NCBI RefSeq assembly: GCF_965276875.1
Contig: NZ_OZ255701.1
Span: 4,092,001-4,156,000 of the forward strand
From: Lichenicoccus sp965276875
GTDB taxonomy: Bacteria > Pseudomonadota > Alphaproteobacteria > Acetobacterales > Acetobacteraceae
DNA: 64,000 nt
Direction of reading: 5' to 3'
Positions 7,971 to 15,029 of the stretch are shown one piece after another. Both the position numbers and the translations under genes were made by a program. Each line of letters starts with the position of its first letter. Position 1 is the stretch's first letter. The notes under the pieces were generated by a model that was not told where the DNA came from, did no database searches, and worked only from the letters and a program-made list of their open reading frames with translations.

Positions 7971-9449
7971 TCAGCCGACCAGCCGCAAGCCATGGCGCCG
8001 CCGCACCCCGACATTGGCGGCTAGCGGCAGATCGAGCGGCAGCAGCGCGTCGCCCGATGGGCTGTCCTCGGCCTCGACCGGCGGGCCGTCAGGCAGGCTG
8101 CGTCCGAGATAGGCCTGTGCCAGGGTGCGAAAGGCGTAGTCCAGCAACGAGGTGGCGCTGTTGACCGCGGCGTCGCCCTCGACAGCGCCGTGCGGACCGA
8201 AGCGGCTATAGGCGAACGCCTCGACATAGGCTGCGAGCGGCACACCGTGCTGCAGGCCGAGGCTGACCGCCTGGCTGAAGGCGTCCATCAGCCCGCGCTG
8301 TGCCGAGCCTTCGCGGACCGCGGCGATCGCGAGTTCGCCCAGGCTGCCGTCCTCGTATTCGCCGGTGCGCACGAACAGCCGATGACCGCCGACGACGGCC
8401 TTCTGGGTAAAGCCGCCATGTCGTGCCGGCAGCTCGCGCCGGGTTGGCACCGCGTGCGGCGCGGCGGCCGGGGCTGTCTGCGACGGCGCGCAATCGACAA
8501 ACGGACCGACGGCACGCTGCATCGCCTGCATCGCGCTGGCTCCGGCGGCGCGCAGCACGCTGGTGCCGGCGAGGCTGGCCGCGAACGCCGCCTCCGGGCC
8601 GATGCCGCGCGCCGCCAGACGGGAGCGCGTGCTGCCCGCCAAGCGGCCATCATGGGTCAGCGGCGAGAACACCGGCGCCATGCCCGAGGCCTCGAACCCG
8701 AGCAAGGCGTCGACCGGTCCTGGCGCGGAGAACCCGGTCTCGATGACGAGCGGGGCGAGGAACAGGTCGGGTGCCTGCGCGCGAGCCGCTTGCCAGGCGG
8801 CGCCGGCTTGTTCGGCCAGCCCGGTCACGACGCAGTGCCGTGGCGGTGCCGCGCCGGCAGCACGGGAGACGACGGCGCCCGGATGGAGTGTCGCCATGGC
8901 CAGCGCCGATAGGCAGGCGGCGACGTCGCGGCCAGCGTCGGAGTCGTAGTCGAGGCCAAGGCCCGCAAGGCCGGCATCGAGATTGCCGAGCAGCAGCCGC
9001 GCCGACCGGCTGCCGAGCAGACGCAGGGTCTCTGCGATTGTGTCCAGGGCGGCGACGAAGGACACCAGATCGAAGCCCGCGCCCGGCTCGGCGAACGATG
9101 CGAGGTTGAGCACAAAGCACGCCGCCTCCGTCGCGGCGCCGCGCCAGACCGTCTCTCCGGGGCAGGCCGCGCGCCGCAGCAGCAGCGCGATCAGGCGTTG
9201 TTCAAGACCGGGGCGCTGTTGCAGATCGGGGCTGGCGGCCGCGAGCGGCGCGATCCAGCGGGCGGCCAGCACCGGCAATGCAACCACGCCAGTTCCGGGC
9301 GCCAGATGGGCAAGAGCCGCGGCGGCTGCGTCGTCCCAGCCGACCGGCAGGGTGACGGCTCGCCGCATACCGCCGCCATCGTCGAACGCGTCCGTATCGG
9401 TGAGCACCGTGCGCATCCGCACCCCGTTCCATAGATGGTGCAGTTTCAT
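7971..9449 (-). CDS. Ribonucleotide-reductase-derived protein (NrdJ C-terminal/TSCPD-like)
   Basis: This 492-residue protein is related to class II, B12-dependent ribonucleotide reductase but lacks most of the catalytic barrel. Residues about 350-455 closely follow the NrdJ C-terminal domain (GGFTQKAVVGGHRLFVRTGE, then YEDGSLGELAIAAVREGSAQ and SATSLLDYAFRTLAQAYLGR). The middle region has faint reductase-like stretches (CFVLNLASFAEPG, LAGLGLDYDSDAG). I see none of the finger-loop cysteines or the C-terminal CxxC pair that catalysis needs. The ATG at 9449 has GGAGGT 5-6 bases upstream. It leads a leftward operon with the RidA-like gene. Function unknown; a regulatory or structural role is possible. 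Confidence 0.72.
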   Translation of the reverse strand: MKLHHLWNGVRMRTVLTDTDAFDDGGGMRRAVTLPVGWDDAAAAALAHLAPGTGVVALPVLAARWIAPLAAASPDLQQRPGLEQRLIALLLRRAACPGETVWRGAATEAACFVLNLASFAEPGAGFDLVSFVAALDTIAETLRLLGSRSARLLLGNLDAGLAGLGLDYDSDAGRDVAACLSALAMATLHPGAVVSRAAGAAPPRHCVVTGLAEQAGAAWQAARAQAPDLFLAPLVIETGFSAPGPVDALLGFEASGMAPVFSPLTHDGRLAGSTRSRLAARGIGPEAAFAASLAGTSVLRAAGASAMQAMQRAVGPFVDCAPSQTAPAAAPHAVPTRRELPARHGGFTQKAVVGGHRLFVRTGEYEDGSLGELAIAAVREGSAQRGLMDAFSQAVSLGLQHGVPLAAYVEAFAYSRFGPHGAVEGDAAVNSATSLLDYAFRTLAQAYLGRSLPDGPPVEAEDSPSGDALLPLDLPLAANVGVRRRHGLRLVG

Positions 9450-9526
9450 CGAGTGACCTCCGGCCGGAGACCTTATGCTACGCGGCGCTCGGCGCGATCC
9501 CAAGACATATCCTGGTGTCCGTTGGC

Positions 9527-9562
9527 TATCCCAGCCACAGCATGTTGTGGATATCCGGGATA
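9527..9562. promoter_or_regulatory. Nested inverted repeat in divergent intergenic region
   Basis: Between the reductase-like gene (leftward) and the NDUFA12 gene (rightward), TATCCC (9527-9532) and GGGATA (9557-9562) enclose a second dyad, CCACA (9535-9539) and TGTGG (9546-9550). The two nested, near-symmetric arms could form an operator or a hairpin. The sequence is too short for a cobalamin riboswitch and does not match an NrdR box as I know it. Confidence 0.35.
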
Positions 9563-9610
9563 ACTCGGCGCGGATGGACCGGACCCCGGGCTTTGCGTAT
9601 ATCTCGCCCC

Positions 9611-9973
9611 ATGACCACCATCGGAACCCGCCTGTTCACCCTGCTAAGGGGCCGGCTGATCGGCAAGGACGCCGACGGCCGCGCCTATTATCAGGAGCGG
9701 CGGCGCACCCAGGCCGGCCCACGTCGGGTGCGGCGCTGGGTGATCTACCGTCCTGGCGAGGATGCCTCGTCGGTGCCGGCGGAATGGTGGAACTGGCTGC
9801 ACTACGCCGACGACGCACCGCTGCCGCCGAGTGCGCGCAAGCCCTGGCAATTGCCATTCCAGCCGAACCGCACCGGCGATCCCGCCGGCTATCGTCCACC
9901 TGGAAGCGACTATCTCGGCGGCCATCGACGCGCCGGCCGCGGCGACTACGAATCGTGGACACCCGACGCTTGA
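9611..9973 (+). CDS. Complex I NDUFA12-family subunit
   Basis: This 120-residue protein is an NDUFA12/B17.2-type accessory subunit of NADH:ubiquinone oxidoreductase, or its assembly-factor relative. Alphaproteobacteria share it with mitochondria. It has the family signature: GKDADGRAYYQERR near residue 20, RRWVIYRPGEDASSVPAEWW, then WLHYADDAPLP. The ATG at 9611 begins the conserved N-terminus. Its stop is at or just before the start of mlaD, a neighbourhood typical of this order. Confidence 0.93.
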   Translation: MTTIGTRLFTLLRGRLIGKDADGRAYYQERRRTQAGPRRVRRWVIYRPGEDASSVPAEWWNWLHYADDAPLPPSARKPWQLPFQPNRTGDPAGYRPPGSDYLGGHRRAGRGDYESWTPDA

Positions 9974-9975
9974 GT

Positions 9976-10467
9976 GTGGCGCGCCGGCATGACCCGATCG
10001 AACTCGCCGCCGGCCTTGTGGTGCTGGCACTCCTGGCCGGGCTGATCGTCGCCGCCATCATCGGCAATGGCCGCAAGAGCGAGAGCGGCTATCAGTTGAC
10101 CGCGCGGTTCGGCCATGTCGACGGCCTCGATGTCGGCTCGGACGTGCGCATGGCCGGCGTCAATGTCGGCCAGGTGGTCAAGGAGACGGTCAACCCCAAG
10201 GACTTCCAGGCGGTGGTGACGATGACCATCCGCCCCGACATCAAGCTGCCGACCGACAGCTCGGTCGTCGTCACCTCTGACAGCCTGCTCGGCGGCAAGT
10301 ACCTCTCGCTCTCGCCCGGCGGCGCGAGTAGTATGCTGGCACCCGGCAGCCGCATCACCCAGACCCAGGGCTCGATCAGCCTGGAGCAACTGCTCAGCAA
10401 GTTCATCTTCAGCGTCACCAACTCGGCGTCCAAGCAGGACCAGAACGGGGGTCTTGCGCCGCAATGA
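9976..10467 (+). CDS. mlaD: Phospholipid-transport MCE protein MlaD
   Basis: MlaD is the periplasmic, membrane-anchored MCE-domain component of the Mla retrograde phospholipid transporter, which maintains outer-membrane lipid asymmetry. From the GTG at 9976 the product has 163 residues: one N-terminal membrane helix (LAAGLVVLALLAGLIVAAII), then one MCE domain with VDGLDVGSDVRMAGVNVGQV and the strand LTDSDSLLGGKYLSLSPGG-like segment. A second in-frame GTG at 9955 would overlap the NDUFA12 gene; I prefer 9976, but no clear ribosome binding site decides it. No other mla gene is in the window, although MlaD normally works with MlaB, MlaE and MlaF. Confidence 0.85.
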   Translation: MARRHDPIELAAGLVVLALLAGLIVAAIIGNGRKSESGYQLTARFGHVDGLDVGSDVRMAGVNVGQVVKETVNPKDFQAVVTMTIRPDIKLPTDSSVVVTSDSLLGGKYLSLSPGGASSMLAPGSRITQTQGSISLEQLLSKFIFSVTNSASKQDQNGGLAPQ

Positions 10468-10477
10468 TCCCGATACC

Positions 10478-10678
10478 ATGATCTGGCCGATGCCCGACGG
10501 TACGCCGGTCTCCTGCCGCGAAAAGCTGCGCGTGCTGGCCGAGAACCATGCCGAACTGGAGGGCGTATTGCGCGACGCCTTCGAGGACGCGGTCCTGATC
10601 GGCGTCGACGAGACCGCAATGCGACGAATCCTGATCGACATGGTCGAGCGCATGCCAAGCCCGAAGCCAGGTCGGTGA
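10478..10678 (+). CDS. Small unknown protein between mlaD and DUF2155
   Basis: A 66-residue product that I do not recognise as a named family. It reads MIWPMPDGTPVSCREKLRVL and continues with a helical stretch rich in Asp, Glu and Leu (LRDAFEDAVLIGVDE). An in-frame ATG at 10454 would overlap mlaD; the ATG at 10478 is preferred because it begins the compact domain. It is overlapped by the GTG of the next gene (GTGA), and base use is like its neighbours. A role with mlaD or DUF2155 is only inferred from the packing. Confidence 0.62.
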   Translation: MIWPMPDGTPVSCREKLRVLAENHAELEGVLRDAFEDAVLIGVDETAMRRILIDMVERMPSPKPGR

Positions 10679-11160
10679 AGGCGGCGTTGGTCCTCGCCTG
10701 CTGTCTGCTTGCGCGTGCCGCGGGTGCCGTGGAGCCTGTAGCACCCCCGGCGATATATCCGCCTGACACCTGGCAGGGCAGGGCTGACGCCGTCATGCGG
10801 GTGCAGGACCGGCTGGACGCCCATATCGAGACCCTGACCATTCCGGCGGGCGGGAGTGCAAGCTTCAAGAGCCTGACGATTGCCGTGCAGGGTTGCCTGC
10901 AGCACCCCCCGGGCCTGCCATCGGACAACGCGGCGCGGCTGACCGTCACCGACCGGCACGCCGCCGCGTCGGGTTACGACGGTTGGATGTTCACCGCCGA
11001 GCCGTTCGTCGGCGTGTTCCAGAGTCCAGTCTATGGCGTGCACCTGGTCTCCTGCGCCGGCGCCGAGGTGGCCCCGGCCGCGCCGCCGCTGCCGCCGCCC
11101 GTTGCGCCCCCCGCGATGCCGCCCGCAGCACTGGGTCCGCTGCCGCCGACGAATGACTGA
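10675..11160 (+). CDS. DUF2155 family secreted protein
   Basis: This 161-residue protein has a signal peptide (residues 1-18, AGAVEP) and a DUF2155 domain (about residues 35-125) with the conserved SFKSLTIAVQGCLQHPPGLP and GYDGWMFTAEPFVGVFQSPV. The two family cysteines (near residues 79 and 124) may form a disulphide in the periplasm. The tail is a proline/alanine-rich region. The function of DUF2155 is unknown; it is common in Alphaproteobacteria next to complex I and cell-envelope genes, as here. GTG start, overlapping the previous stop. Confidence 0.9.
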   Translation: MKAALVLACCLLARAAGAVEPVAPPAIYPPDTWQGRADAVMRVQDRLDAHIETLTIPAGGSASFKSLTIAVQGCLQHPPGLPSDNAARLTVTDRHAAASGYDGWMFTAEPFVGVFQSPVYGVHLVSCAGAEVAPAAPPLPPPVAPPAMPPAALGPLPPTND

Positions 11161-11198
11161 GTCCGGAACCGTGGCGCCGTGGCGAGGTTGAGGACCGC

Positions 11199-11930
11199 AT
11201 GAGCTGGATTGTGCCGAACGCCGACGAGGCCGCCTTCCTGCTGGATTTCGATGGCACGTTGGTCGATATCGCCGCCGCCCCGGAGCTGGTCGAGGTGGCA
11301 CCCGGTCTGGTTGACACATTGCTGGCGCTGCGGGCTCGGGTGGGCGACGCGCTGGCATTGGTCAGCGGCCGGCCGATTGCCGAGCTCGACCATTTCCTGC
11401 CCGACGTCGCCTATGCCGTCGCCGGTGAGCACGGCACTGCTTTGCGCCATGCGCCGGGTGCTGCGGTCGAGCATGCCGATCTGCCGGCGGTGCCGAGTGC
11501 CTGGGCCAGGCGCGCCGAACAGCTCGCTCAAGCTTATCCCGGCGTTCGGATCGAGACCAAGGCGGCCGGCCTGGTGCTGCACTACCGCGCCGCCCCCGAC
11601 GCTGGCGAGACACTCAGGCAGGAGGCCGAGGCGATGGTCGCGGAGGCTGGCAAGGGCTTTCATGTGCAGGCCTCGAAGCTGGCCTGGGAGATACGCCCCA
11701 AGGGCATCGACAAGGGCAGCGCGGTCCGGTTGCTGATGGCGCGTCCGCCCTTCGTCGGCCGCAAGCCGGTGTTCGTGGGCGACGACGTCACCGACGAGGA
11801 CGGCATCCGTGCCGCGGTGGCGCTGGGCGGTGTCGGCTACAGGATCCCCGCGGACTTCGAACAGCCTGCCGCCGTGCGCGCCTGGCTCGGGCAGCTCGCG
11901 CGCGGTGAGGCAGGCGCATGGGCCGCTTAG
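11199..11930 (+). CDS. otsB: Trehalose-6-phosphate phosphatase
   Basis: OtsB removes phosphate from trehalose 6-phosphate, the last step of OtsAB trehalose synthesis, in the cytoplasm. The 243-residue HAD-superfamily product has motif I DFDGTLVDI near residue 16, motif II LVSGRPIAELD near residue 60, the lysine region EIRPKGIDKGSAV near residue 165, and motif IV FVGDDVTDEDG near residue 190. Its 3' end overlaps the otsA start by 13 bases, so the two genes form a unit. Length is typical. Confidence 0.96.
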   Translation: MSWIVPNADEAAFLLDFDGTLVDIAAAPELVEVAPGLVDTLLALRARVGDALALVSGRPIAELDHFLPDVAYAVAGEHGTALRHAPGAAVEHADLPAVPSAWARRAEQLAQAYPGVRIETKAAGLVLHYRAAPDAGETLRQEAEAMVAEAGKGFHVQASKLAWEIRPKGIDKGSAVRLLMARPPFVGRKPVFVGDDVTDEDGIRAAVALGGVGYRIPADFEQPAAVRAWLGQLARGEAGAWAA

Positions 11931-13267
11931 TTGTTGTCTCCAACCGGGTGCCGTCGCCGCGCGAGCGCAGCCATCCGGCGGGCGGCCTAACGGTCGGGCT
12001 GAAGGACGCGATACGCGGCCAGCCCAGCCTCTGGTTCGGCTGGTCCGGCCAGATCGCCGGGCGCGCCAGCGGCGACCCGACCCCGAAGCGCAGCAGCCAG
12101 GCTGGCGTCAGCTACGCCACCATCGATCTCACCGCCGCCCAGCATCGCGGCTTCTACCAGGGCTTTTCCAACCGCATCCTCTGGCCGCTGTTCCACTACC
12201 GTATGGGTCTGGTAGAGTACAGCCGCGACGATCTGGACACCTATCTCGAGGTGAACGAGCTGTTCGCGCGCTGCCTGGTGCCGCTGCTGCAGCCGGACGA
12301 CGTGATCTGGGTGCAGGACTATCATCTGATCCCGCTCGGCGCCGCCCTGCGCAAGCTCGGCGTGACCCAGCGGATCGGCTTCTTCCTGCATACGCCGTTC
12401 CCGCCGCTGGCTCTGTTCGGGGCACTCCCGGGGGCCGCGCACTTGATCCAGGCGATGGCCGCCTACGAGCTGGTCGGCATGCAGACCGAGGAGGATAGGG
12501 CGCATCTGCAGCAATCCCTGGACGCGAACGACGTCAAGGCCGCGGTCATCGCCTGTGCGATCGGCATCGACCCGGTGGAATTCCGCAGCCAGGCGGTCGC
12601 CGCCAGCAACGGCCCGGAGGTGGTTCGGCTGCGCGAGAGCATGGCCGATCGGGCGCTGATCCTTGGTGTCGACCGGCTGGACTACTCAAAGGGCCTGCCG
12701 CAGCGGCTAATGGGCTTCGAGCGCCTGCTGAAGCGCTTTCCCGAGCATCGCCAGCGTGTGACCTTCCTGCAGGTCGCCCCCGTCTCACGCGGCGACGTCG
12801 CCGAATACCGTGCCTTGCGTCGCCGGCTCGACGAACTGGCCGGCCGCATCAACGGCGAATGGGCGGAGTTCGACTGGATGCCAATCCGCTACATCACGCG
12901 CGCCATTCCGCGCGACACCATCGCGGGTTTCCTGCGCTTCGCCCGGATCGCCCTGGTGACGCCGCTGCGCGACGGCATGAACCTGGTGGCCAAGGAATAT
13001 GTCGCCGCCCAGGACTCCGCCGATCCGGGCGTGCTGGTGTTGTCGCAGTTCGCCGGCGCCGGCCCGGAGTTCCCCGAGGCGATACAGGTCAATCCGCACG
13101 ATCCGGACGAGATTGCCGAAGGGCTGCACCAAGCGCTGTCGATGCCGGAGGCCGAACGGCGGACCCGCTGGCACGCGCTCGATGCGGCCGTGCACAAGGT
13201 CACGGCGGCGAGCTGGGCGCGGGATTTCCTCGCGGCACTGGAGCGCGAACCGCTGCATGGAGCCTAG
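11918..13267 (+). CDS. otsA: Trehalose-6-phosphate synthase
   Basis: OtsA (GT20) transfers glucose from UDP-glucose to glucose 6-phosphate. The 449-residue product begins with the family N-terminus GRLVVVSNRVPSP, has the G-loop-type motif HPAGGLTVGLKD near residue 22, VQDYHLIPLGAALRKLG near residue 130, HTPFPPLALF, and the donor-binding LRDGMNLVAKEYVAAQ near residue 350. It is coupled to otsB on one side and overlaps dsbB by 11 bases on the other. Trehalose synthesis is usually linked to osmotic or desiccation stress. Confidence 0.97.
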   Translation: MGRLVVVSNRVPSPRERSHPAGGLTVGLKDAIRGQPSLWFGWSGQIAGRASGDPTPKRSSQAGVSYATIDLTAAQHRGFYQGFSNRILWPLFHYRMGLVEYSRDDLDTYLEVNELFARCLVPLLQPDDVIWVQDYHLIPLGAALRKLGVTQRIGFFLHTPFPPLALFGALPGAAHLIQAMAAYELVGMQTEEDRAHLQQSLDANDVKAAVIACAIGIDPVEFRSQAVAASNGPEVVRLRESMADRALILGVDRLDYSKGLPQRLMGFERLLKRFPEHRQRVTFLQVAPVSRGDVAEYRALRRRLDELAGRINGEWAEFDWMPIRYITRAIPRDTIAGFLRFARIALVTPLRDGMNLVAKEYVAAQDSADPGVLVLSQFAGAGPEFPEAIQVNPHDPDEIAEGLHQALSMPEAERRTRWHALDAAVHKVTAASWARDFLAALEREPLHGA

Positions 13268-13751
13268 AGCGGCGCGGCGCGCGGGCGCGCTTGCGGCGCT
13301 GTTCGGCGCCGTCGCCTTCGCGGTCGCCTGGGCTGCCCAGCACGCGCTGTCGCTGGCGCCGTGCGCCCTATGCCTGCTCGAGCGATGGCCATACCGGGCG
13401 CTGATCCTGTTCGGCGTACTCGCGGCAATCTCGCCGCCGACGATCGCGCGGGTCCTGCTTGTCCCTATCGCGCTCGCCTTTGTCGCCGCGATCGGGCTGT
13501 CTTTCACCCATGTCGGTGTCGAGCAGGGCTGGTGGCCGGATCCCTGGCCAGCCTGCATGGCGCCGCGTCTGGCCCATGGCAGCATCGCTGAACGGCTTGC
13601 GGCGATGCCGCCGCGTCCGGTCAAGCCATGCGACTCGCCCACCCGGCTGTTCAACTTCCTGCCGGTCTCGATGACCTCGCTTGATCTGATCTACGCGCTG
13701 CTCACCTGCATAATGACCATGCTGTCAGCGCGTTCCAGGAGAGCCAGATGA
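13257..13751 (+). CDS. dsbB: Disulphide bond formation protein DsbB
   Basis: DsbB reoxidises the periplasmic thiol oxidase DsbA by passing electrons to quinone. The 164-residue product has four membrane helices, an APCALCLLERWPY motif with the first redox pair (Cys36, Cys39), and a periplasmic loop bearing the second pair (WPAC near residue 100 and VKPCDSP near 125). All four redox cysteines are present. The ATG at 13257 lies inside the end of otsA; translational coupling is likely. It overlaps coq7 by 4 bases. Confidence 0.93.
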   Translation: MEPRAARRAGALAALFGAVAFAVAWAAQHALSLAPCALCLLERWPYRALILFGVLAAISPPTIARVLLVPIALAFVAAIGLSFTHVGVEQGWWPDPWPACMAPRLAHGSIAERLAAMPPRPVKPCDSPTRLFNFLPVSMTSLDLIYALLTCIMTMLSARSRRAR

Positions 13752-14290
13752 GTGCCACCAGCCAGCCCGGCGAGCCGGACCGCCAGACACGCCTGGCCCG
13801 GATGATCCGGGTCGATCATGCCGGCGAGTATGGCGCCGAGCGCATCTATGCCGGCCAACTCGCCGTGCTGGGGCGGGGCGACAAGGCAGAATTGCTGCGA
13901 CACATGAAGGACCAGGAGACCCACCATAAGGCAGTGTTCTCCGACCTGATCGTCCGTCGCCGGATACGGCCGACGGCGCTGTTGCCGCTCTGGCATGTCG
14001 CCGGGTTCGCGCTCGGCGCGGTCACCGCAGCCATCGGCCCAAGGGCCGCGATGGCCTGCACGGTGGCGGTCGAGGAGGCGATCGACGAGCATTATGCGAC
14101 TCAGGCCGCCTCTCTCGACGAGAGCGAGCCGGAGTTGCGCCAGACCATCGAGACGTTCCGCCTGGAGGAGCTCGAGCACCGGGATATCGGCCTCGCCAAT
14201 GAGGCGGAACTGGCCCCTGCCTACCGCATGATGGCGCGGATCATCAAAACCGGCTGCCGCGCCGCCATTGCGGTTAGCGAGATCGTCTGA
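13748..14290 (+). CDS. coq7: Ubiquinone biosynthesis hydroxylase Coq7
   Basis: Coq7 is the di-iron demethoxyubiquinone hydroxylase of the ubiquinone pathway, peripherally bound to the inner membrane. The 180-residue product shows the ferritin-like iron ligands: RVDHAGEYGAERIYAGQ near residue 25, KDQETHHKAVFSDL near residue 55, VEEAIDEHYATQ near residue 107 and RLEELEHRDIGLANEAELAP near residue 141. Position after dsbB (whose partner is quinone) fits a membrane redox group, although that link is only an inference. Typical length. Confidence 0.96.
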   Translation: MSATSQPGEPDRQTRLARMIRVDHAGEYGAERIYAGQLAVLGRGDKAELLRHMKDQETHHKAVFSDLIVRRRIRPTALLPLWHVAGFALGAVTAAIGPRAAMACTVAVEEAIDEHYATQAASLDESEPELRQTIETFRLEELEHRDIGLANEAELAPAYRMMARIIKTGCRAAIAVSEIV

Positions 14291-14302
14291 CGGTTGCCGG
14301 GG

Positions 14303-14476
14303 TTAAAGCCGGCGCCGCCCGCGGCCGAAGAACAGGCTGATGACGAACAGGACCAGAAAGACAAAGAACAAGATTTTTGCGATGCCGGCGAAGGTCGCGG
14401 CAAAGCCGCCGAAGCCTAGGACGGCGCAGACCAGGGCGACAACCAGGAAGATCAGGGTCCAGTGCAGCAGTTCCAT
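14303..14476 (-). CDS. DUF1328 (YtjA family) membrane peptide
   Basis: This 57-residue protein reads MELLHWTLIFLVVALVCAVL, then GFGGFAATFAGIAKILFFVF and a short basic tail ending GRGRRRL. Two hydrophobic helices with a glycine-rich turn are diagnostic of DUF1328/YtjA, small inner-membrane proteins of unknown role often induced by stress. It converges with coq7 (12 bases between stops). The start is given by the ATG; the upstream run (ACTCCC on the plus strand) gives a GGGAGTTAGC-type ribosome binding site. Confidence 0.9.
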   Translation of the reverse strand: MELLHWTLIFLVVALVCAVLGFGGFAATFAGIAKILFFVFLVLFVISLFFGRGRRRL

Positions 14477-14510
14477 GAAAGCTAACTCCCTTGAAAAAAC
14501 GAACAGGTTC

Positions 14511-14552
14511 TAAGGACTAGTCCTTAGCGGGGTCCAGGGGCAGAGCCCCTGG
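14511..14552. terminator. 16-bp palindrome plus GC-rich hairpin
   Basis: A perfect 16-base palindrome (TAAGGACTAGTCCTTA, 14511-14526) is followed by a strong hairpin: CCAGGGGC (14534-14541), loop AGA, GCCCCTGG (14545-14552). From the DUF2141 side (minus strand, reading leftward) this lies just past the operon's end and could be a bidirectional terminator. I associate this kind of CCAGGGGC-AGA-GCCCCTGG hairpin with intergenic repeats of Acetobacteraceae, from memory and unverified. There is no long T run. Confidence 0.6.
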
Positions 14553-14582
14553 CGGCGTGCCAAAAGAAACGCCACCGAACCA

Positions 14583-15029
14583 TCATGGTTTCGCCGGTCC
14601 GAAATGACGCAGCGTGACCGTCACCTGTCCGCCGGCCTCGCCGCCCCCTTGGCCAATCGTCAAGGCGCAGCGCGCGAACGCGGGCGGCCCGAAGCGCAGC
14701 GACGGATCGCGGGAGAAGCCGAGATCCTCTTCCGGCATGCCGAAGAAATTGCGCTTGAGCTTGCCGGAGCCATACAGGTCCTGGAATACGGCGACGGCAT
14801 ATTGCCCGGGTGCGATGCCGCGGATTGTGACATCCATCGTGCCTTGATGCGCGGCAACGACGGCATGGTAGGCGCAGTGGCTGGACAGGAACTCGCTCTT
14901 GCGGCAGACGCCGACGCGGATCGTGCCGCGGTCGGTGCGAACACCCTGGATGGTGACCTCCAGGGTTGCGGCCCATGCGCCAGCGGGCAGCAGCACCAAG
15001 CCCATCAGCAGGAGCGCCGCGCCTCTCAT
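14583..15029 (-). CDS. DUF2141 secreted protein of the carotenoid operon
   Basis: This 148-residue protein has a signal peptide (residues 1-20, ending GAWAA) and a DUF2141 domain: LEVTIQGVRTDRGTIRVGVC, GIAPGQYAVAVFQDLYGSGK and NFFGMPEEDLGFSRDP. The domain is a transthyretin-like beta sandwich with no assigned activity, and such genes often accompany carotenoid clusters. ATG at 15029 overlaps the stop of the glycosyltransferase (ATGA). It is the last gene of the leftward operon, followed by the hairpin at 14534-14552. Confidence 0.88.
   Translation of the reverse strand: MRGAALLLMGLVLLPAGAWAATLEVTIQGVRTDRGTIRVGVCRKSEFLSSHCAYHAVVAAHQGTMDVTIRGIAPGQYAVAVFQDLYGSGKLKRNFFGMPEEDLGFSRDPSLRFGPPAFARCALTIGQGGGEAGGQVTVTLRHFGPAKP

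Noticed and set aside
9450..9610. Cobalamin riboswitch upstream of the reductase-like gene
   Set aside because: The gap is too short, and no B12-box-like element in a folded context can be found; AGCCACAG alone is not enough.
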